From the NCBI GenBank assembly GCA_020630595.1, contig JAHDBC010000010.1, forward strand, positions 1 through 64,000: 64,000 bases of DNA, given 5' to 3'. The DNA is from Planktomarina sp. Its GTDB lineage: Bacteria; Pseudomonadota; Alphaproteobacteria; Rhodobacterales; Rhodobacteraceae. The notes beneath the pieces were generated by a model that saw nothing but the letters and a program-made list of their open reading frames with translations, was not told the origin of the DNA and ran no database searches. How positions within the stretch are numbered: the stretch's first letter is position 1; each line of letters begins with the position of its first letter. Shown in pieces: positions 43,110-52,537 of the stretch. Made by a program: the position numbers and the translations under genes.

Positions 43110-43838
43110 ATGTTGACACTGGAAAAGGGCAAATACACAGCGCGGTTCGCGGTGTCGCCGGCAGATCGGCAGGCGGCCTTTGCCCTGCGCGCGGCCTGTT
43201 TTCGCGGTGGCAAAGCGGATGAAGATCATCTGGACCCCACATGCGAACATGTGATTGTGCAGGAAATGCAAACGGGCCGGGTTGTCTGCACGTTCCGGAT
43301 TTTATCCTTGTCCAGCGGCCAAGACATTGATCAAAGCTATGCAGCCCAGCATTACGATCTGGGCAAACTGCAAAAATATCCGGGCAAGATGATTGAACTG
43401 GGTCGGTTCTGCACGACACCGAACTGCGCTGACCCAGATGTTTTGCGCGTGGCTTGGGGGTTTGTGACGAAACTTGTCGACCGCGACGGGATCGATCTTT
43501 TGTTTGGGTGTTCTTCGTTCGAAGGAACCGATGGGGCCGCATATCTTGATACATTTGCGGTGCTTCATGACCGCCACACTGCACCAACACGATGGCGCCC
43601 CCGGGTAAAGGCGCCGCAGATTTTTTCGTTCAAATCCTTTGTCGCGCGAACATTAGACCGCCGGTTGGCCATGAAAACCATGCCCCCGCTTTTGAAAACC
43701 TATCTGGGTATGGGTGGCTGGGTCAGTGACCATGCTGTGATCGATAATGATCTGGGAACGCTGCATGTGTTCACCGGTGTTGAAATCGCATCAATTCCAA
43801 AGGCGCGGGCGCGTGCCCTGCGCGCTGTGGCCGGGTGA
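43110..43838 (+). CDS. olsB: GNAT-family acyltransferase, OlsB-like (ornithine lipid synthesis)
   Basis: 242 residues from ATG 43110 (MLTLEKGKYTARFAVSPADR), with AAGGA 9 bases upstream. Resembles OlsB, which transfers 3-hydroxyacyl groups from ACP to the alpha-amino group of ornithine. Signature regions: AFALRAACFRGGKADEDHLD, KYPGKMIELGRFCTTPNCAD, LLFGCSSFEGTDGAAYLDTF and LKTYLGMGGWVSDHAVID. OlsA is not adjacent. The family is sometimes called hemolysin-like; ornithine-lipid function is inference from the family. Confidence 0.82.
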   Translation: MLTLEKGKYTARFAVSPADRQAAFALRAACFRGGKADEDHLDPTCEHVIVQEMQTGRVVCTFRILSLSSGQDIDQSYAAQHYDLGKLQKYPGKMIELGRFCTTPNCADPDVLRVAWGFVTKLVDRDGIDLLFGCSSFEGTDGAAYLDTFAVLHDRHTAPTRWRPRVKAPQIFSFKSFVARTLDRRLAMKTMPPLLKTYLGMGGWVSDHAVIDNDLGTLHVFTGVEIASIPKARARALRAVAG

Positions 43839-43873
43839 TTGACGCTGCCATGAAATCGGCCTAGCCCGTCGCC

Positions 43874-45682
43874 ATGGCACGTGCACCCGTTTTACAATTG
43901 TCCGACATCGCCCTGACGTTTGGGGGCAATCCTGTGTTCAGCGATCTGGCATTGGTGGTGCAGCGCGGCGACAGGGTCGCACTGGTCGGGCGCAATGGTT
44001 CCGGTAAATCCACATTGATGAAGGTGATGGCCAATCTGGTGGAACCAGATTCGGGTCAAAGAACCGTGCCGCCCGGGATTTCTGTTGGGTACATGGAACA
44101 GGATCCGGATTTGTCTGGGTTCGCGACGCTTGGCGATTTCGCGGCGTCTGGCCTTGACCCATCCGAATCCTACAAGATTGAAATGGTTGCCGAAGGGTTG
44201 AAATTTGATCCAACCCGATCAACCCAAACCGCATCCGGAGGCGAACGGCGCAGGGCTGCACTTGCCAAACTGATGGCCGAAGCACCCGATGTTATGCTTT
44301 TGGACGAACCGACCAATCATCTGGACATCGAAGCCATTGCCTGGCTGGAAGACACACTGGCGACAACACGCCAGACATTTGTTCTGATTTCCCATGACCG
44401 TGCGTTTTTGACAGCGCTGACGCGGGCCACCCTTTGGATCGACCGGGGTGAAGTGCGACGCCAGGAAAAAGGTTTTGCCGCGTTCGAAGCGTGGCGCGAC
44501 AAGACGTGGGAAGAAGAAGATGAACAGCGCCACAAGCTGAACCGCAAGATCAAGGCAGAGGCCCGCTGGGCCGTCGAAGGCATTTCCGCCAGACGAAAGC
44601 GCAATCAGGGCCGGGTCCGCGCGTTGCAAGCGTTGCGCGCGGAACGGGCATCCCAGATCAAACGCCAAGGCACCGCGGCGATGGCGTTGGACAGTGGGCC
44701 GCAATCGGGCCGCAAAGTCATTGACGCCAAATCCATCAGCAAGGCTTTTGGGGATCAGGTGATCCTGAAACCTTTTGATCTGACCGTCTTGCGCGGTGAC
44801 CGCGTCGCTTTTGTCGGCCCAAATGGGATTGGAAAGACCACCGTTCTGAAAATGCTGCTGAAGCAAGTCGAACCGGATGCGGGTTCTGTAAAACATGGGA
44901 CAAATCTGGAAATAGCGGTCTTCGACCAGCAACGGGCGCAGCTGAACCCGGACCACACCCTGTGGGAAGCGTTGGCAAATGATCCCGCCATGGCCGTTTC
45001 GGGGCGGTCAGATCAGATCATGGTGCGCGGCATGCCAAAACACGTTGTCGGGTATCTGAAAGAATTCCTGTTTGATGAAGCGCAGGTCCGCGCCCCCGTG
45101 CGGTCATTGTCTGGCGGTGAACGGGCGCGGCTGTTGTTGGCGCGCTTGATGGCGCGGGAATCAAATCTGCTGGTCCTTGATGAACCGACCAACGATCTGG
45201 ATATTGAAACGCTGGATTTGCTGCAGGATCTGTTGGGCGATTATGATGGCACTGTTCTTTTGGTGTCGCACGATCGTGACTTTCTGGACCGCGTTGCCAC
45301 CACCACAATCGCATTTGAAGGGCGTGGTCGTGTGACCGCCTATGCTGGCGGATGGTCTGATTATCAGGTGCAAAAACGCAGCGATGATCCGGCGGCGCCG
45401 CAGGTGAAAACCAAGCCAAAGCCCAAATCAGAACCAGTCCTTGCCGAAAAGCCCGCGAGCGGGCTGTCGTTCACCGAAAAGCACCGGTTGGATGCGCTGC
45501 CAGCTGAAATCGAACGGTTGGAAGCGGAAATCGCGAAACTGGAACAATTTTTGGCGCAGCCCAATTTGTACACCGAACAGCCCGTGAAATTTCAAAAAGG
45601 GACAGAGGCTTTGGTTGAACGACAAAATGCCCTGTCAGCCGCCGAAGAAGAATGGCTGGAACTGGAAGAACGGGCGGGCTAG
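43874..45682 (+). CDS. uup: ABC-F family ATP-binding protein, Uup-like
   Basis: 602 residues with two ABC domains and no membrane segment. Domain 1: Walker A GRNGSGKST, signature ASGGERRRAALAKLM, Walker B VMLLDEPTNHLD. Domain 2: GPNGIGKTT, LSGGERARLLLARLM, LLVLDEPTNDLD. Between them is a basic helical linker (KTWEEEDEQRHKLNRKIKAE), and at the C-terminus a coiled coil (LPAEIERLEAEIAKLEQFLA) as in Uup. ABC-F proteins act on ribosomes; Uup also binds branched DNA. Confidence 0.92.
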   Translation: MARAPVLQLSDIALTFGGNPVFSDLALVVQRGDRVALVGRNGSGKSTLMKVMANLVEPDSGQRTVPPGISVGYMEQDPDLSGFATLGDFAASGLDPSESYKIEMVAEGLKFDPTRSTQTASGGERRRAALAKLMAEAPDVMLLDEPTNHLDIEAIAWLEDTLATTRQTFVLISHDRAFLTALTRATLWIDRGEVRRQEKGFAAFEAWRDKTWEEEDEQRHKLNRKIKAEARWAVEGISARRKRNQGRVRALQALRAERASQIKRQGTAAMALDSGPQSGRKVIDAKSISKAFGDQVILKPFDLTVLRGDRVAFVGPNGIGKTTVLKMLLKQVEPDAGSVKHGTNLEIAVFDQQRAQLNPDHTLWEALANDPAMAVSGRSDQIMVRGMPKHVVGYLKEFLFDEAQVRAPVRSLSGGERARLLLARLMARESNLLVLDEPTNDLDIETLDLLQDLLGDYDGTVLLVSHDRDFLDRVATTTIAFEGRGRVTAYAGGWSDYQVQKRSDDPAAPQVKTKPKPKSEPVLAEKPASGLSFTEKHRLDALPAEIERLEAEIAKLEQFLAQPNLYTEQPVKFQKGTEALVERQNALSAAEEEWLELEERAG

Positions 45683-46254
45683 TCTGCGGACCCATTTGGC
45701 AAGATATCAAGGATTGACCAGCCCTGCATGTTTTCTTTCTTGAACCGCCCGGCTGTCACAAGCTGGGCGTAGCCGTGCACCAGTGACCAAAGGGCGATCT
45801 GGCCTTTGCCATTCTGCGCATCCGCAGAACCACCGTGCCACCCAAGATCTGTGGCACAATCTGACAGAATGACAAAGCACGTGCCAATCTGTTTCATCAA
45901 ATTTGGATCATCGCTGATCAAACGGTCGCGGCTGAACATCAGATCGTAAAGCGCAGGATTTTCCTGTGCAAATGCAATGTATGCTTGAAGGGCATGCGCG
46001 CGTCGCTGGTTTCGGTCTTCTGCTTCAGATCGCATCTTTTGGGCAAGTTCGGCGTAACCTTCGGTCACAACCGCCGTCAGCAATCCCGCCATATTTCCAA
46101 AATGATTTTTCGGCGCGGTGTGGCTGACACCGACCCGTTCGGCGCATTTGCGTAAAGACAGACCATGCACCCCGTCGCGTTCCAGCAAGATGCGCGCGGC
46201 GTCCACAAAATCACGCTTAAGATTGCCGTGGTGATATTTGCGGTCTTCAGTCAT
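45679..46254 (-). CDS. TetR/AcrR-family transcriptional regulator
   Basis: 191 residues from ATG 46254 (MTEDRKYHHGNLKRDFVDAA). The HTH is at about 20-60 (GVHGLSLRKCAERVGVSHTA, PKNHFGNMAGLLTAVVTEGY), and the ligand domain (65-191) carries a WHG motif as ALWSLVHGYAQLV, the WHG subgroup. Divergent from a hydrolase gene; the intergenic region holds the perfect palindrome 46268-46286 and a related half site, so it likely represses itself and the hydrolase. Convergent 4-base overlap with the ABC-F gene. Confidence 0.92.
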   Translation of the reverse strand: MTEDRKYHHGNLKRDFVDAARILLERDGVHGLSLRKCAERVGVSHTAPKNHFGNMAGLLTAVVTEGYAELAQKMRSEAEDRNQRRAHALQAYIAFAQENPALYDLMFSRDRLISDDPNLMKQIGTCFVILSDCATDLGWHGGSADAQNGKGQIALWSLVHGYAQLVTAGRFKKENMQGWSILDILPNGSAD

Positions 46255-46267
46255 TGAGAATTTCCTT

Positions 46268-46286
46268 ATATTTCCAGTGGAAATAT
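46268..46286. promoter_or_regulatory. Palindromic operator for the TetR regulator
   Basis: ATATTTCC-AGT-GGAAATAT, perfect 8-bp arms, 14 bases upstream of the TetR start. A similar element, CACTGGAAAGATATATGG, lies at about 46326-46343 just before the hydrolase ATG. Two sites in a 100-base divergent region fit mutual control by the TetR protein. Confidence 0.75.
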
Positions 46287-46354
46287 TTTTGTTGACGGTG
46301 CAATTCCACAAGAATAAGGATGTTTACACTGGAAAGATATATGGAAACACAAAA

Positions 46355-47350
46355 ATGAAACGACTGGTGATTTGGGCTTCAACGACTGTCGCTGTTTTGG
46401 TCGCTGGGCTTGCCGTGGTGTGGTTTGCCAACCCGTTTGGCGTGCGCGATACACTGTTGGTCAATCAGATTGTGAAGATGCGCGTGACGCCTGCACGATT
46501 GAACAATCCCAAAAACCCGAACGATTACGGGATGAATTATTCAGATGTTGAAATCCTCACGGCCGACAATATTCGGCTTAGCGCATGGGAAATTCCGGCC
46601 ACGGTGGCATCGGACAAGACCGTGATCGTCAACCACCCGCTGACGACCACGCGCTACGGTTCTGACGCGGGGCTGGATGGGGTGGCCGCCGAATTTCTGC
46701 CGATGGTGAAACATCTGCATGACGCTGGCTACAACATCGTGATGTATGACCATCGCGGTCAGGGCGAAAGTGACGATGCGCTTGTTGGGGCAGGGGTCAC
46801 AGAATGGCAGGATGTTGCGGCGTCTTTGCGTTTTGTTCTGGCACATCCCGAATTTGGGGACGACCAAATCGTGTTTCTAAGCCAATGCATGGGGGCAAAT
46901 GCAACATTTCTGGCATGGAAAAACGAACCGGACCTTTTCGCAAATCCACAAATCAAAGCGATGATCGCAAATCAGCCGACGTTGTCATACAACATGACAG
47001 ATCGGTTCATCCGGGCAAAAACAGGTTTTGATCTGGTGGATCAAGTGTTGGATGCGCAACGCGAAAAATATGGGTTCGGCTTTGCAACTGCGCTTGATTA
47101 TGTGCCCAGTCTGACAGTGCCGGTGCTGTATGCGCAAGTGGAACGGGACATTTACACCTTCGACGCGCAAACCGGGCGCAACGATATTCAAGACATCATG
47201 GATGCCACGCCGACAGACCATGACATCGTTTGGATTGGCCCGGATCAGGAGATACCTTTTGGCACCGGGCAACGGTTTGATGGGTATCAGTATTTCAACC
47301 ATCATCCAGAGCCGTTGATCGAATTTCTTTCGAAACACACGCTGTCCTGA
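46355..47350 (+). CDS. Alpha/beta hydrolase with cysteine in the nucleophile elbow
   Basis: 331 residues from ATG 46355 (MKRLVIWASTTVAVLVAGLA). N-terminal hydrophobic anchor or signal (about 4-25). The hydrolase core shows VIVNHPLTT (oxyanion region), MYDHRGQGES (strand 4/5), and the nucleophile elbow FLSQCMGANATF, where the position normally Ser in GxSxG is Cys. Possible acid in YAQVERDIYTFD and His in FNHHPEPLIEF. The acid and His assignments are tentative. Divergently controlled with the TetR gene; terminator at 47359-47388. Substrate unknown. Confidence 0.85.
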   Translation: MKRLVIWASTTVAVLVAGLAVVWFANPFGVRDTLLVNQIVKMRVTPARLNNPKNPNDYGMNYSDVEILTADNIRLSAWEIPATVASDKTVIVNHPLTTTRYGSDAGLDGVAAEFLPMVKHLHDAGYNIVMYDHRGQGESDDALVGAGVTEWQDVAASLRFVLAHPEFGDDQIVFLSQCMGANATFLAWKNEPDLFANPQIKAMIANQPTLSYNMTDRFIRAKTGFDLVDQVLDAQREKYGFGFATALDYVPSLTVPVLYAQVERDIYTFDAQTGRNDIQDIMDATPTDHDIVWIGPDQEIPFGTGQRFDGYQYFNHHPEPLIEFLSKHTLS

Positions 47351-47358
47351 CAAAAGGA

Positions 47359-47388
47359 AACCCCGCCAATTTGTCTGGCGGGGTTTTT
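47359..47388 (+). terminator. Rho-independent terminator after the hydrolase gene
   Basis: AACCCCGCC, loop AATTTGTCT, GGCGGGGTT followed by TTT; 8 bases past the hydrolase stop. Confidence 0.93.
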
Positions 47389-47435
47389 GCTTTTGCGTTC
47401 GTTTTGCGCCTTCATGGCCTGCGGACGCTGCGCGT

Positions 47436-48980
47436 TTAAAGCGCAGAGGGAAGGTGAATGTTGAACTTTTCCCGAATGGCCAAATCCAGTGTCGCGTCCA
47501 ACGCGACGGGGTTTTGTGCGCTCAAGATCGCCTCTTTCTTTTTGATGGCGTTTTCAATCAGGTCGGGTTTGTCGTTTTCAGCCCATTCCTTTGGCGATGT
47601 CCGATCCCCCAGACCGGGATACACAAAATCAGACTGCATGCGGGCCAGTGTTGCATCCGTGCCAAGATAATGGCCCGGACCGCCCAAGCAGACCTGCGCC
47701 ATTTGATCCAGCGCCAATGTTTCTTCGGTTACTTCAATCCCGCGCACGCAGCGCTGCGCCTGACCGATCACATCGTCTGCAAGGATCAGGGATTCGTGAC
47801 AGAACCCAAGAAGCGATGCGTGCATCCCGGCGGCTTCGTACACCATGTTCAGACCACCCAAACCTGCCATGACATTCGAACACATCTGTTCCCAACCTGC
47901 CTGCATGTCCGGCATCTTGGAATCAGACGCGCCACCGGCGGCACCGCCGGGAAGGCCATAGAATTTGTGCATCTGCGCGCAGCCCGCTGTCAGCAGTGCT
48001 TGTTCGCCAGACCCAACCGACATCGCCCCCGTGCGCAAATCCAGACCGAACGGCCATGTCCCGAAAATCGCAGGATGGCCGGGTTTCATGGCATTCACGT
48101 AGACCGTGCCAGCCAGACATTCCGCAACCGCCTGCACGATCGCGCCAGCAATCGTGGATGGGGCCGTTGCCCCCGCCATTCCGGCAGACAACAGCAACAC
48201 GGGCATGCCTGCTTCGATGCAGCGTTCCATGACTTCGCAGGATTCAGTTGCAAATTTCATCGGGGGCACAACAAAGCAGTTCGAATTTGACACGAACGGA
48301 CGCGCCCGCCATGCGTCTTCGCCCCCTGCAATCATATGAAGCATGTCCATTGCAGATGCGACGAAATCAGGTTCGGTGAAGCTGGTTCCGATGTGTTTCG
48401 TGGTGCCCGCAACGGTGGCGTAGACGGTGTTGTAATCCATTTCCCGGTTGTCGCTGATATCGCGGCAGACCATCGGGCGCTGCAGGAAATGCACATTGTC
48501 CAGCTGTTGAACGATTTTGGCGGCGTCGTGCAAATCTTGCACGGTGCTGTGACGATAGTCGTTGCCGCGAATGTCGACCATGTTCACGGCCGCCCCGGCA
48601 GTTCCATAATGAACGCGATTGCCTTCCAAGATCATGTCGTATTGCGGATCACGCCCGCACAGCGTGATGGACTTGCACGCCTTTGCCACCATGTCTTCAA
48701 CCAAGGCACGGGGGAAACGGATGCGCCCATCATCGCCCAGGATCGCGCCAGCGCCGGTCAGGATTTCGATGCCCGATTGCGGTGCATCGGCCAGGCCGAT
48801 GGTTTCAAGCGCGGTCAAAGCGGCTTGGTGTATGTTTTGCACATCGGCATCTGACAAAGGTTTGTAATATCCGCCTTCCATGCCGGGGCGCACGGGGCGC
48901 ATGCTTTCGGGAAGGGCTGCGGCACGGGCCGCCTTGCGCGCTGCGCGTCCGCCGGACCGGCGGGGGGTTTGATCGTTCAT
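47436..48980 (-). CDS. Trimethylamine methyltransferase (MttB) family protein, non-pyrrolysine
   Basis: 514 residues from ATG 48980 (MNDQTPRRSGGRAARKAARA), near full family length. COG5598-type TIM barrel: MEGGYYKPLSDADVQNIHQA, HYGTAGAAVNMVDIRGNDYR and ETLALDQMAQVCLGGPGHYL are recognisable family regions. No in-frame TAG occurs, so it lacks pyrrolysine, like the glycine betaine or proline betaine methyltransferases. It would pass a methyl group to a corrinoid protein. A corrinoid-activating ASKHA protein is encoded at 63417-64000 in the same window. A palindrome at 49113-49128 may control it. Substrate unknown; no corrinoid protein gene is adjacent. Confidence 0.87.
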   Translation of the reverse strand: MNDQTPRRSGGRAARKAARAAALPESMRPVRPGMEGGYYKPLSDADVQNIHQAALTALETIGLADAPQSGIEILTGAGAILGDDGRIRFPRALVEDMVAKACKSITLCGRDPQYDMILEGNRVHYGTAGAAVNMVDIRGNDYRHSTVQDLHDAAKIVQQLDNVHFLQRPMVCRDISDNREMDYNTVYATVAGTTKHIGTSFTEPDFVASAMDMLHMIAGGEDAWRARPFVSNSNCFVVPPMKFATESCEVMERCIEAGMPVLLLSAGMAGATAPSTIAGAIVQAVAECLAGTVYVNAMKPGHPAIFGTWPFGLDLRTGAMSVGSGEQALLTAGCAQMHKFYGLPGGAAGGASDSKMPDMQAGWEQMCSNVMAGLGGLNMVYEAAGMHASLLGFCHESLILADDVIGQAQRCVRGIEVTEETLALDQMAQVCLGGPGHYLGTDATLARMQSDFVYPGLGDRTSPKEWAENDKPDLIENAIKKKEAILSAQNPVALDATLDLAIREKFNIHLPSAL

Positions 48981-49112
48981 GATTTTGGTATCCTGTTGAA
49001 ACGTTGAAATGTTGGCATCAACGGAATGCAGGGCGCCCCCGGGCCGCACGCCCCCGCCGCGCCCCGATCGTTAGATCGCAGCGTTTTGACAAGCACATCA
49101 AGGAAAGCGTTC

Positions 49113-49128
49113 GTTTCATATGCGAAAC
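49113..49128. promoter_or_regulatory. Palindrome upstream of the MttB-like gene
   Basis: GTTTCATATGCGAAAC, perfect 5-bp arms around ATATGC, extended by AGCG on one side and GCT on the other. It lies 132 bases upstream of the MttB-like start, in the 189-base gap before the aminotransferase end. The form TTTC-N6-GAAA is like IclR-family sites; the regulator is not in view. Confidence 0.5.
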
Positions 49129-49169
49129 GCTACCGGGCATTTTGCGACGCGTCTTACGCGATTGCGACG

Positions 49170-50348
49170 TTATGCACTTTGCGCTTGGTGTGCCGCGAAA
49201 GAAATCAGCTTTTTCAGGGCCAATTCGAAGGCGTCATCGGCCACGGTCATCGCGACGCGGACATGACCCGCAGCCGAAGTTCCGAAGCTTTCGCCCGGCA
49301 TGACCGCGATCTGTTCGGCATCCAAAAGGGCATTGGCAAAATCTGTGCCGCTTAGCCCCGTGGCGCGAATATCCAACATCATATACATCGCGCCTTGGGG
49401 GGGTGCGGATTTGATCAGGTTTTGGCCTTTCAGCACGTCCAGCGCGATCTGGCGACGACGGGCAAAGGGGTGTGCAACTTCATCTTCCAGCGCTTGACCC
49501 TGATCCAACGCAAAATGCGCCGCATCCTGAATGTAGCCCGGCACGCCATAGGTTGTGTGCGTCGACAGGTTGATCAGGTTGGCCACCACCGGCTCGGGCC
49601 CGCAAATCCATCCAACGCGACTGCCCGTCATGGCGTGGCTTTTCGACATCGATCCCACCACAAGGGTGCGGTCTTGCATGCCTGTCAGCGCCCTAAGCGA
49701 CAGATGCGACCCATCCCAAATCTGGGTATCGTACACTTCGTCCGATATGACCCACAGGTCGTGCGCCTGTGCCACCTCTGCAATCATTTCCAGGGTCTTG
49801 GCCGAATAGACCGCGCCCGTTGGGTTGTTGGGGGTGTTCACCAAAAGCGTTTTGGCACCGATGGCAGCCTGTTCCAAATCGGCCCTTTGTGGCTGAAAGC
49901 CGTTTTCTGGATGGCATGGCACCGCCACAACGCGGCCCCCAGCGCCCCGCACCGTCCCCGGATAGGTCGCGTAGTACGGATCACAGATCAGCCCGATATC
50001 ACCGGGGTTCAGCGTCGCGGTATGGGCCGCATAAAGGGCGGATTGCCCCCCGGGGGTGATGGTGATGTTGTTGCGTGTGGTGGACACACCGGTGCGCGTT
50101 TCAATCCGTGATGCCACCGCATCGCGCAGCTTGGCCGTGCCAGGAACGCTGGCATAACCCGTGTGCCCCGCCAGTGCGGCGCTGTGCATCGCATCAAGGA
50201 TGGACGGATGCGTTCGAATGTCATGTTCGCCGATGGTCAGTTCAATCACGGGGACGCCCGCATCCTTTAACGCGCGGGCACGGTAAAAGACGCCCCAGCC
50301 ATCATCGCCATCGCCTGTCAGACCAAGGATTCGCTTCGATTGTTCCAT
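49170..50348 (-). CDS. PLP-dependent class I/II aminotransferase
   Basis: 392 residues from ATG 50348 ([20 protein letters not shown]); the long open frame to 51209 is antisense to cysS. Fold type [52 protein letters not shown] and the Schiff-base lysine in [20 protein letters not shown]. Aspartate-aminotransferase-like; substrate not determinable. Divergent from cysS with 81 bases between starts, and upstream of the MttB-like gene on the same strand (189-base gap). Confidence 0.92.
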   Translation of the reverse strand: MEQSKRILGLTGDGDDGWGVFYRARALKDAGVPVIELTIGEHDIRTHPSILDAMHSAALAGHTGYASVPGTAKLRDAVASRIETRTGVSTTRNNITITPGGQSALYAAHTATLNPGDIGLICDPYYATYPGTVRGAGGRVVAVPCHPENGFQPQRADLEQAAIGAKTLLVNTPNNPTGAVYSAKTLEMIAEVAQAHDLWVISDEVYDTQIWDGSHLSLRALTGMQDRTLVVGSMSKSHAMTGSRVGWICGPEPVVANLINLSTHTTYGVPGYIQDAAHFALDQGQALEDEVAHPFARRRQIALDVLKGQNLIKSAPPQGAMYMMLDIRATGLSGTDFANALLDAEQIAVMPGESFGTSAAGHVRVAMTVADDAFELALKKLISFAAHQAQSA

Positions 50349-50429
50349 GACGCGAATGGGCCAGCGCGGCGGCGGATTGTCAAACCCCCGGTTTCCCTTT
50401 ACCCGACCCCCATACCGACGGAGGGCCAG

Positions 50430-51773
50430 ATGGCGGACATCACACTCTATAATTCCATGCAGCGCAGCAAAGTGGCTTTTGTCCCTTTGGATCCGAATGA
50501 TGTGCGGATGTATGTGTGTGGGCCCACGGTCTATGATCGCGCACATCTGGGAAATGCGCGGCCAGTGGTCGTGTTTGATATTCTGTTTCGTTTGCTGCGG
50601 CACACCTTTGGCGCGGACAGTGTCCGGTATGTTCGAAATTTCACGGATGTGGATGACAAGATCAACGCCAAGGCCGCAGCGACAGGGCGGCCGATTGGCA
50701 AGATCACGGAAGAAACCATCGAATGGTTTTTGGACGACATGGCATCGCTGGGCGCATTGGAACCCACTGCAATGCCCCGTGCCACGCAGTCCATTGCTGA
50801 CATGATCGCAATGATCGACGATTTGATTGCCGCAGGTCACGCCTATGCGGCGGAAGGGCATGCCTTGTTCAGTGTCGAATCCTTTGACGGGTATGGGGCA
50901 CTGTCCGGGCGGTCTGTTGATGACATGATTGCGGGCGCGCGGGTTGAAGTCGCGCCTTACAAGAAAAACCCGATGGATTTCGTGCTGTGGAAACCGTCGA
51001 CCGATGATCAGCCGGGTTGGGACAGCCCATGGGGACGTGGACGGCCGGGGTGGCATATTGAATGTTCTGCAATGGCGCACCGCGCCTTTGGTGACAGCTT
51101 TGACATTCATGGGGGCGGCAATGATCTGCAGTTCCCGCACCACGAAAACGAAATCGCCCAAAGCCGCTGCGCACATCCGAACGGCGATTTTGCGCGATAC
51201 TGGTTGCACAACGAAATGTTGCAGGTCGAAGGGAAAAAGATGTCCAAATCATTGGGCAATTTTTTCACCGTCCGTGATCTGCTGGATCAGGGGATAACGG
51301 GCGACGTGATCCGTTTTGTGTTTCTGTCGACGCATTATCGCAAGCCGATGGATTGGACCGCCAAAAAAGCAGAAGCGGCCTTCAAAACGCTGCGCGACTG
51401 GGCCGATCTGACCGATGGGCACGACGGTGGCACGGTGGATGCCGCGGTTCTTGCAGCGTTGAAAGATGATCTGAACACACCAAAGGCCATCGCACGGCTG
51501 CACGAAATTGCCAAATCGGGCAACCCGGCAGATTTGAAACAATCGGCCAATTTTCTGGGGTTGCTGAACGCCGCACCAACGGCGTCTGCCGATCTGTCTG
51601 CATGGGCGGAACAGCTGTCAGCCGCGCGCGACGCAGCCATGCATTCGAAAGATTTCGCGCCAGTTGATTTGTTGAAATCCAAACTCTTAGCAGCCGGTGT
51701 GGAAGTTCGCATGTCAAAGCAAGGCGTGGATTTGGTGCCGGGGCCGTCGTTCGATCCGTCCAAACTGCCATGA
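50430..51773 (+). CDS. cysS: Cysteinyl-tRNA synthetase
   Basis: 447 residues from ATG 50430 ([20 protein letters not shown]), with GGAGGG 4-5 bases upstream; slightly shorter than E. coli CysS (461). Class [17 protein letters not shown] holds the first zinc Cys and the HIGH-like [14 protein letters not shown] and [11 protein letters not shown] add zinc ligands; [13 protein letters not shown] is KMSKS. Stop overlaps the next gene's ATG (ATGA). Confidence 0.96.
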   Translation: MADITLYNSMQRSKVAFVPLDPNDVRMYVCGPTVYDRAHLGNARPVVVFDILFRLLRHTFGADSVRYVRNFTDVDDKINAKAAATGRPIGKITEETIEWFLDDMASLGALEPTAMPRATQSIADMIAMIDDLIAAGHAYAAEGHALFSVESFDGYGALSGRSVDDMIAGARVEVAPYKKNPMDFVLWKPSTDDQPGWDSPWGRGRPGWHIECSAMAHRAFGDSFDIHGGGNDLQFPHHENEIAQSRCAHPNGDFARYWLHNEMLQVEGKKMSKSLGNFFTVRDLLDQGITGDVIRFVFLSTHYRKPMDWTAKKAEAAFKTLRDWADLTDGHDGGTVDAAVLAALKDDLNTPKAIARLHEIAKSGNPADLKQSANFLGLLNAAPTASADLSAWAEQLSAARDAAMHSKDFAPVDLLKSKLLAAGVEVRMSKQGVDLVPGPSFDPSKLP

Positions 51774-52537
51774 CCCTTCAGGCCTGCGCAAATCTGGTGC
51801 ATGCGGCGGATCCGGTTCGGTGGAAAGCGGTGATGTCTGCGCCGGTGGCAGCCCGTGAAGTGATGCTGCCGATCTATGCGGCCAACGTCGAAATTTCCCG
51901 CGCACCTTGGGTGACAAAGGAACCGATGATTGCCCTGATGCGTCTGCAGTGGTGGCGCGACGCGCTGAACGAACTGGCCAGTGGAACACCGCGACGGCAC
52001 GAAGTTGTTGATGCCCTTGCCACATTGCCCGGTTCGGTCGTTCAGTCACTGCACGTCACAATCGACGCCCGTCAGGCGGATGTCGAAAAAGAGGTTTTCG
52101 CGGATCCGGCGTCGCTTTTGGCTTATGCCCGCGACACAGCTTATGGGGCAATGGCCGCCGCGCACAGCGGATTGGGTGGCAATGCGTCTGATGCCGCGCT
52201 TATTCTGGATTTGGCGACCGCAGTTGGCACATCGCGGGTGTTGCAGGCGGTGCTTGATCTGAAAGGGTCGGGCTGGCGCGTATTTGACAAAAGTTGGAAA
52301 AGTGAAACCGTGGCTGAAACAGCGGAAGCTGCACTTGTACGGTTTGCGGCAGCCAAACCATTGCTTCGTACGAAATCGTTGGCCAATGCAGCCTTTATCG
52401 AAACGGCGGGGACGGAACGGTTTCTGCACCACATTCGGTCTCAGCCGGATCGCGTTTTTGATGGAACGGTGGCCGCATTTTCGCTGCGCACTTCGCTGGA
52501 TCGTGCGATGCTTGCGCGCCGGGTCAGGACGGCGTAG
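51770..52537 (+). CDS. Squalene/phytoene synthase-family protein
   Basis: 255 residues, translationally coupled to cysS. The helical prenyl-synthase fold is suggested by [33 protein letters not shown] and [16 protein letters not shown]. The two Asp-rich catalytic motifs of real squalene/phytoene synthases (DxxxD) are not evident, and the length is short, so it more likely belongs to the NDUFAF6-like branch connected with respiratory complex I assembly than to carotenoid synthesis. No crt genes are nearby. C-terminus overlaps the convergent MFS gene by 14 bases. Confidence 0.78.
   Translation: MTLQACANLVHAADPVRWKAVMSAPVAAREVMLPIYAANVEISRAPWVTKEPMIALMRLQWWRDALNELASGTPRRHEVVDALATLPGSVVQSLHVTIDARQADVEKEVFADPASLLAYARDTAYGAMAAAHSGLGGNASDAALILDLATAVGTSRVLQAVLDLKGSGWRVFDKSWKSETVAETAEAALVRFAAAKPLLRTKSLANAAFIETAGTERFLHHIRSQPDRVFDGTVAAFSLRTSLDRAMLARRVRTA

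Noticed and set aside
47436-48980. MttB homologue as a pyrrolysine protein
   Set aside because: The frame has no internal TAG.
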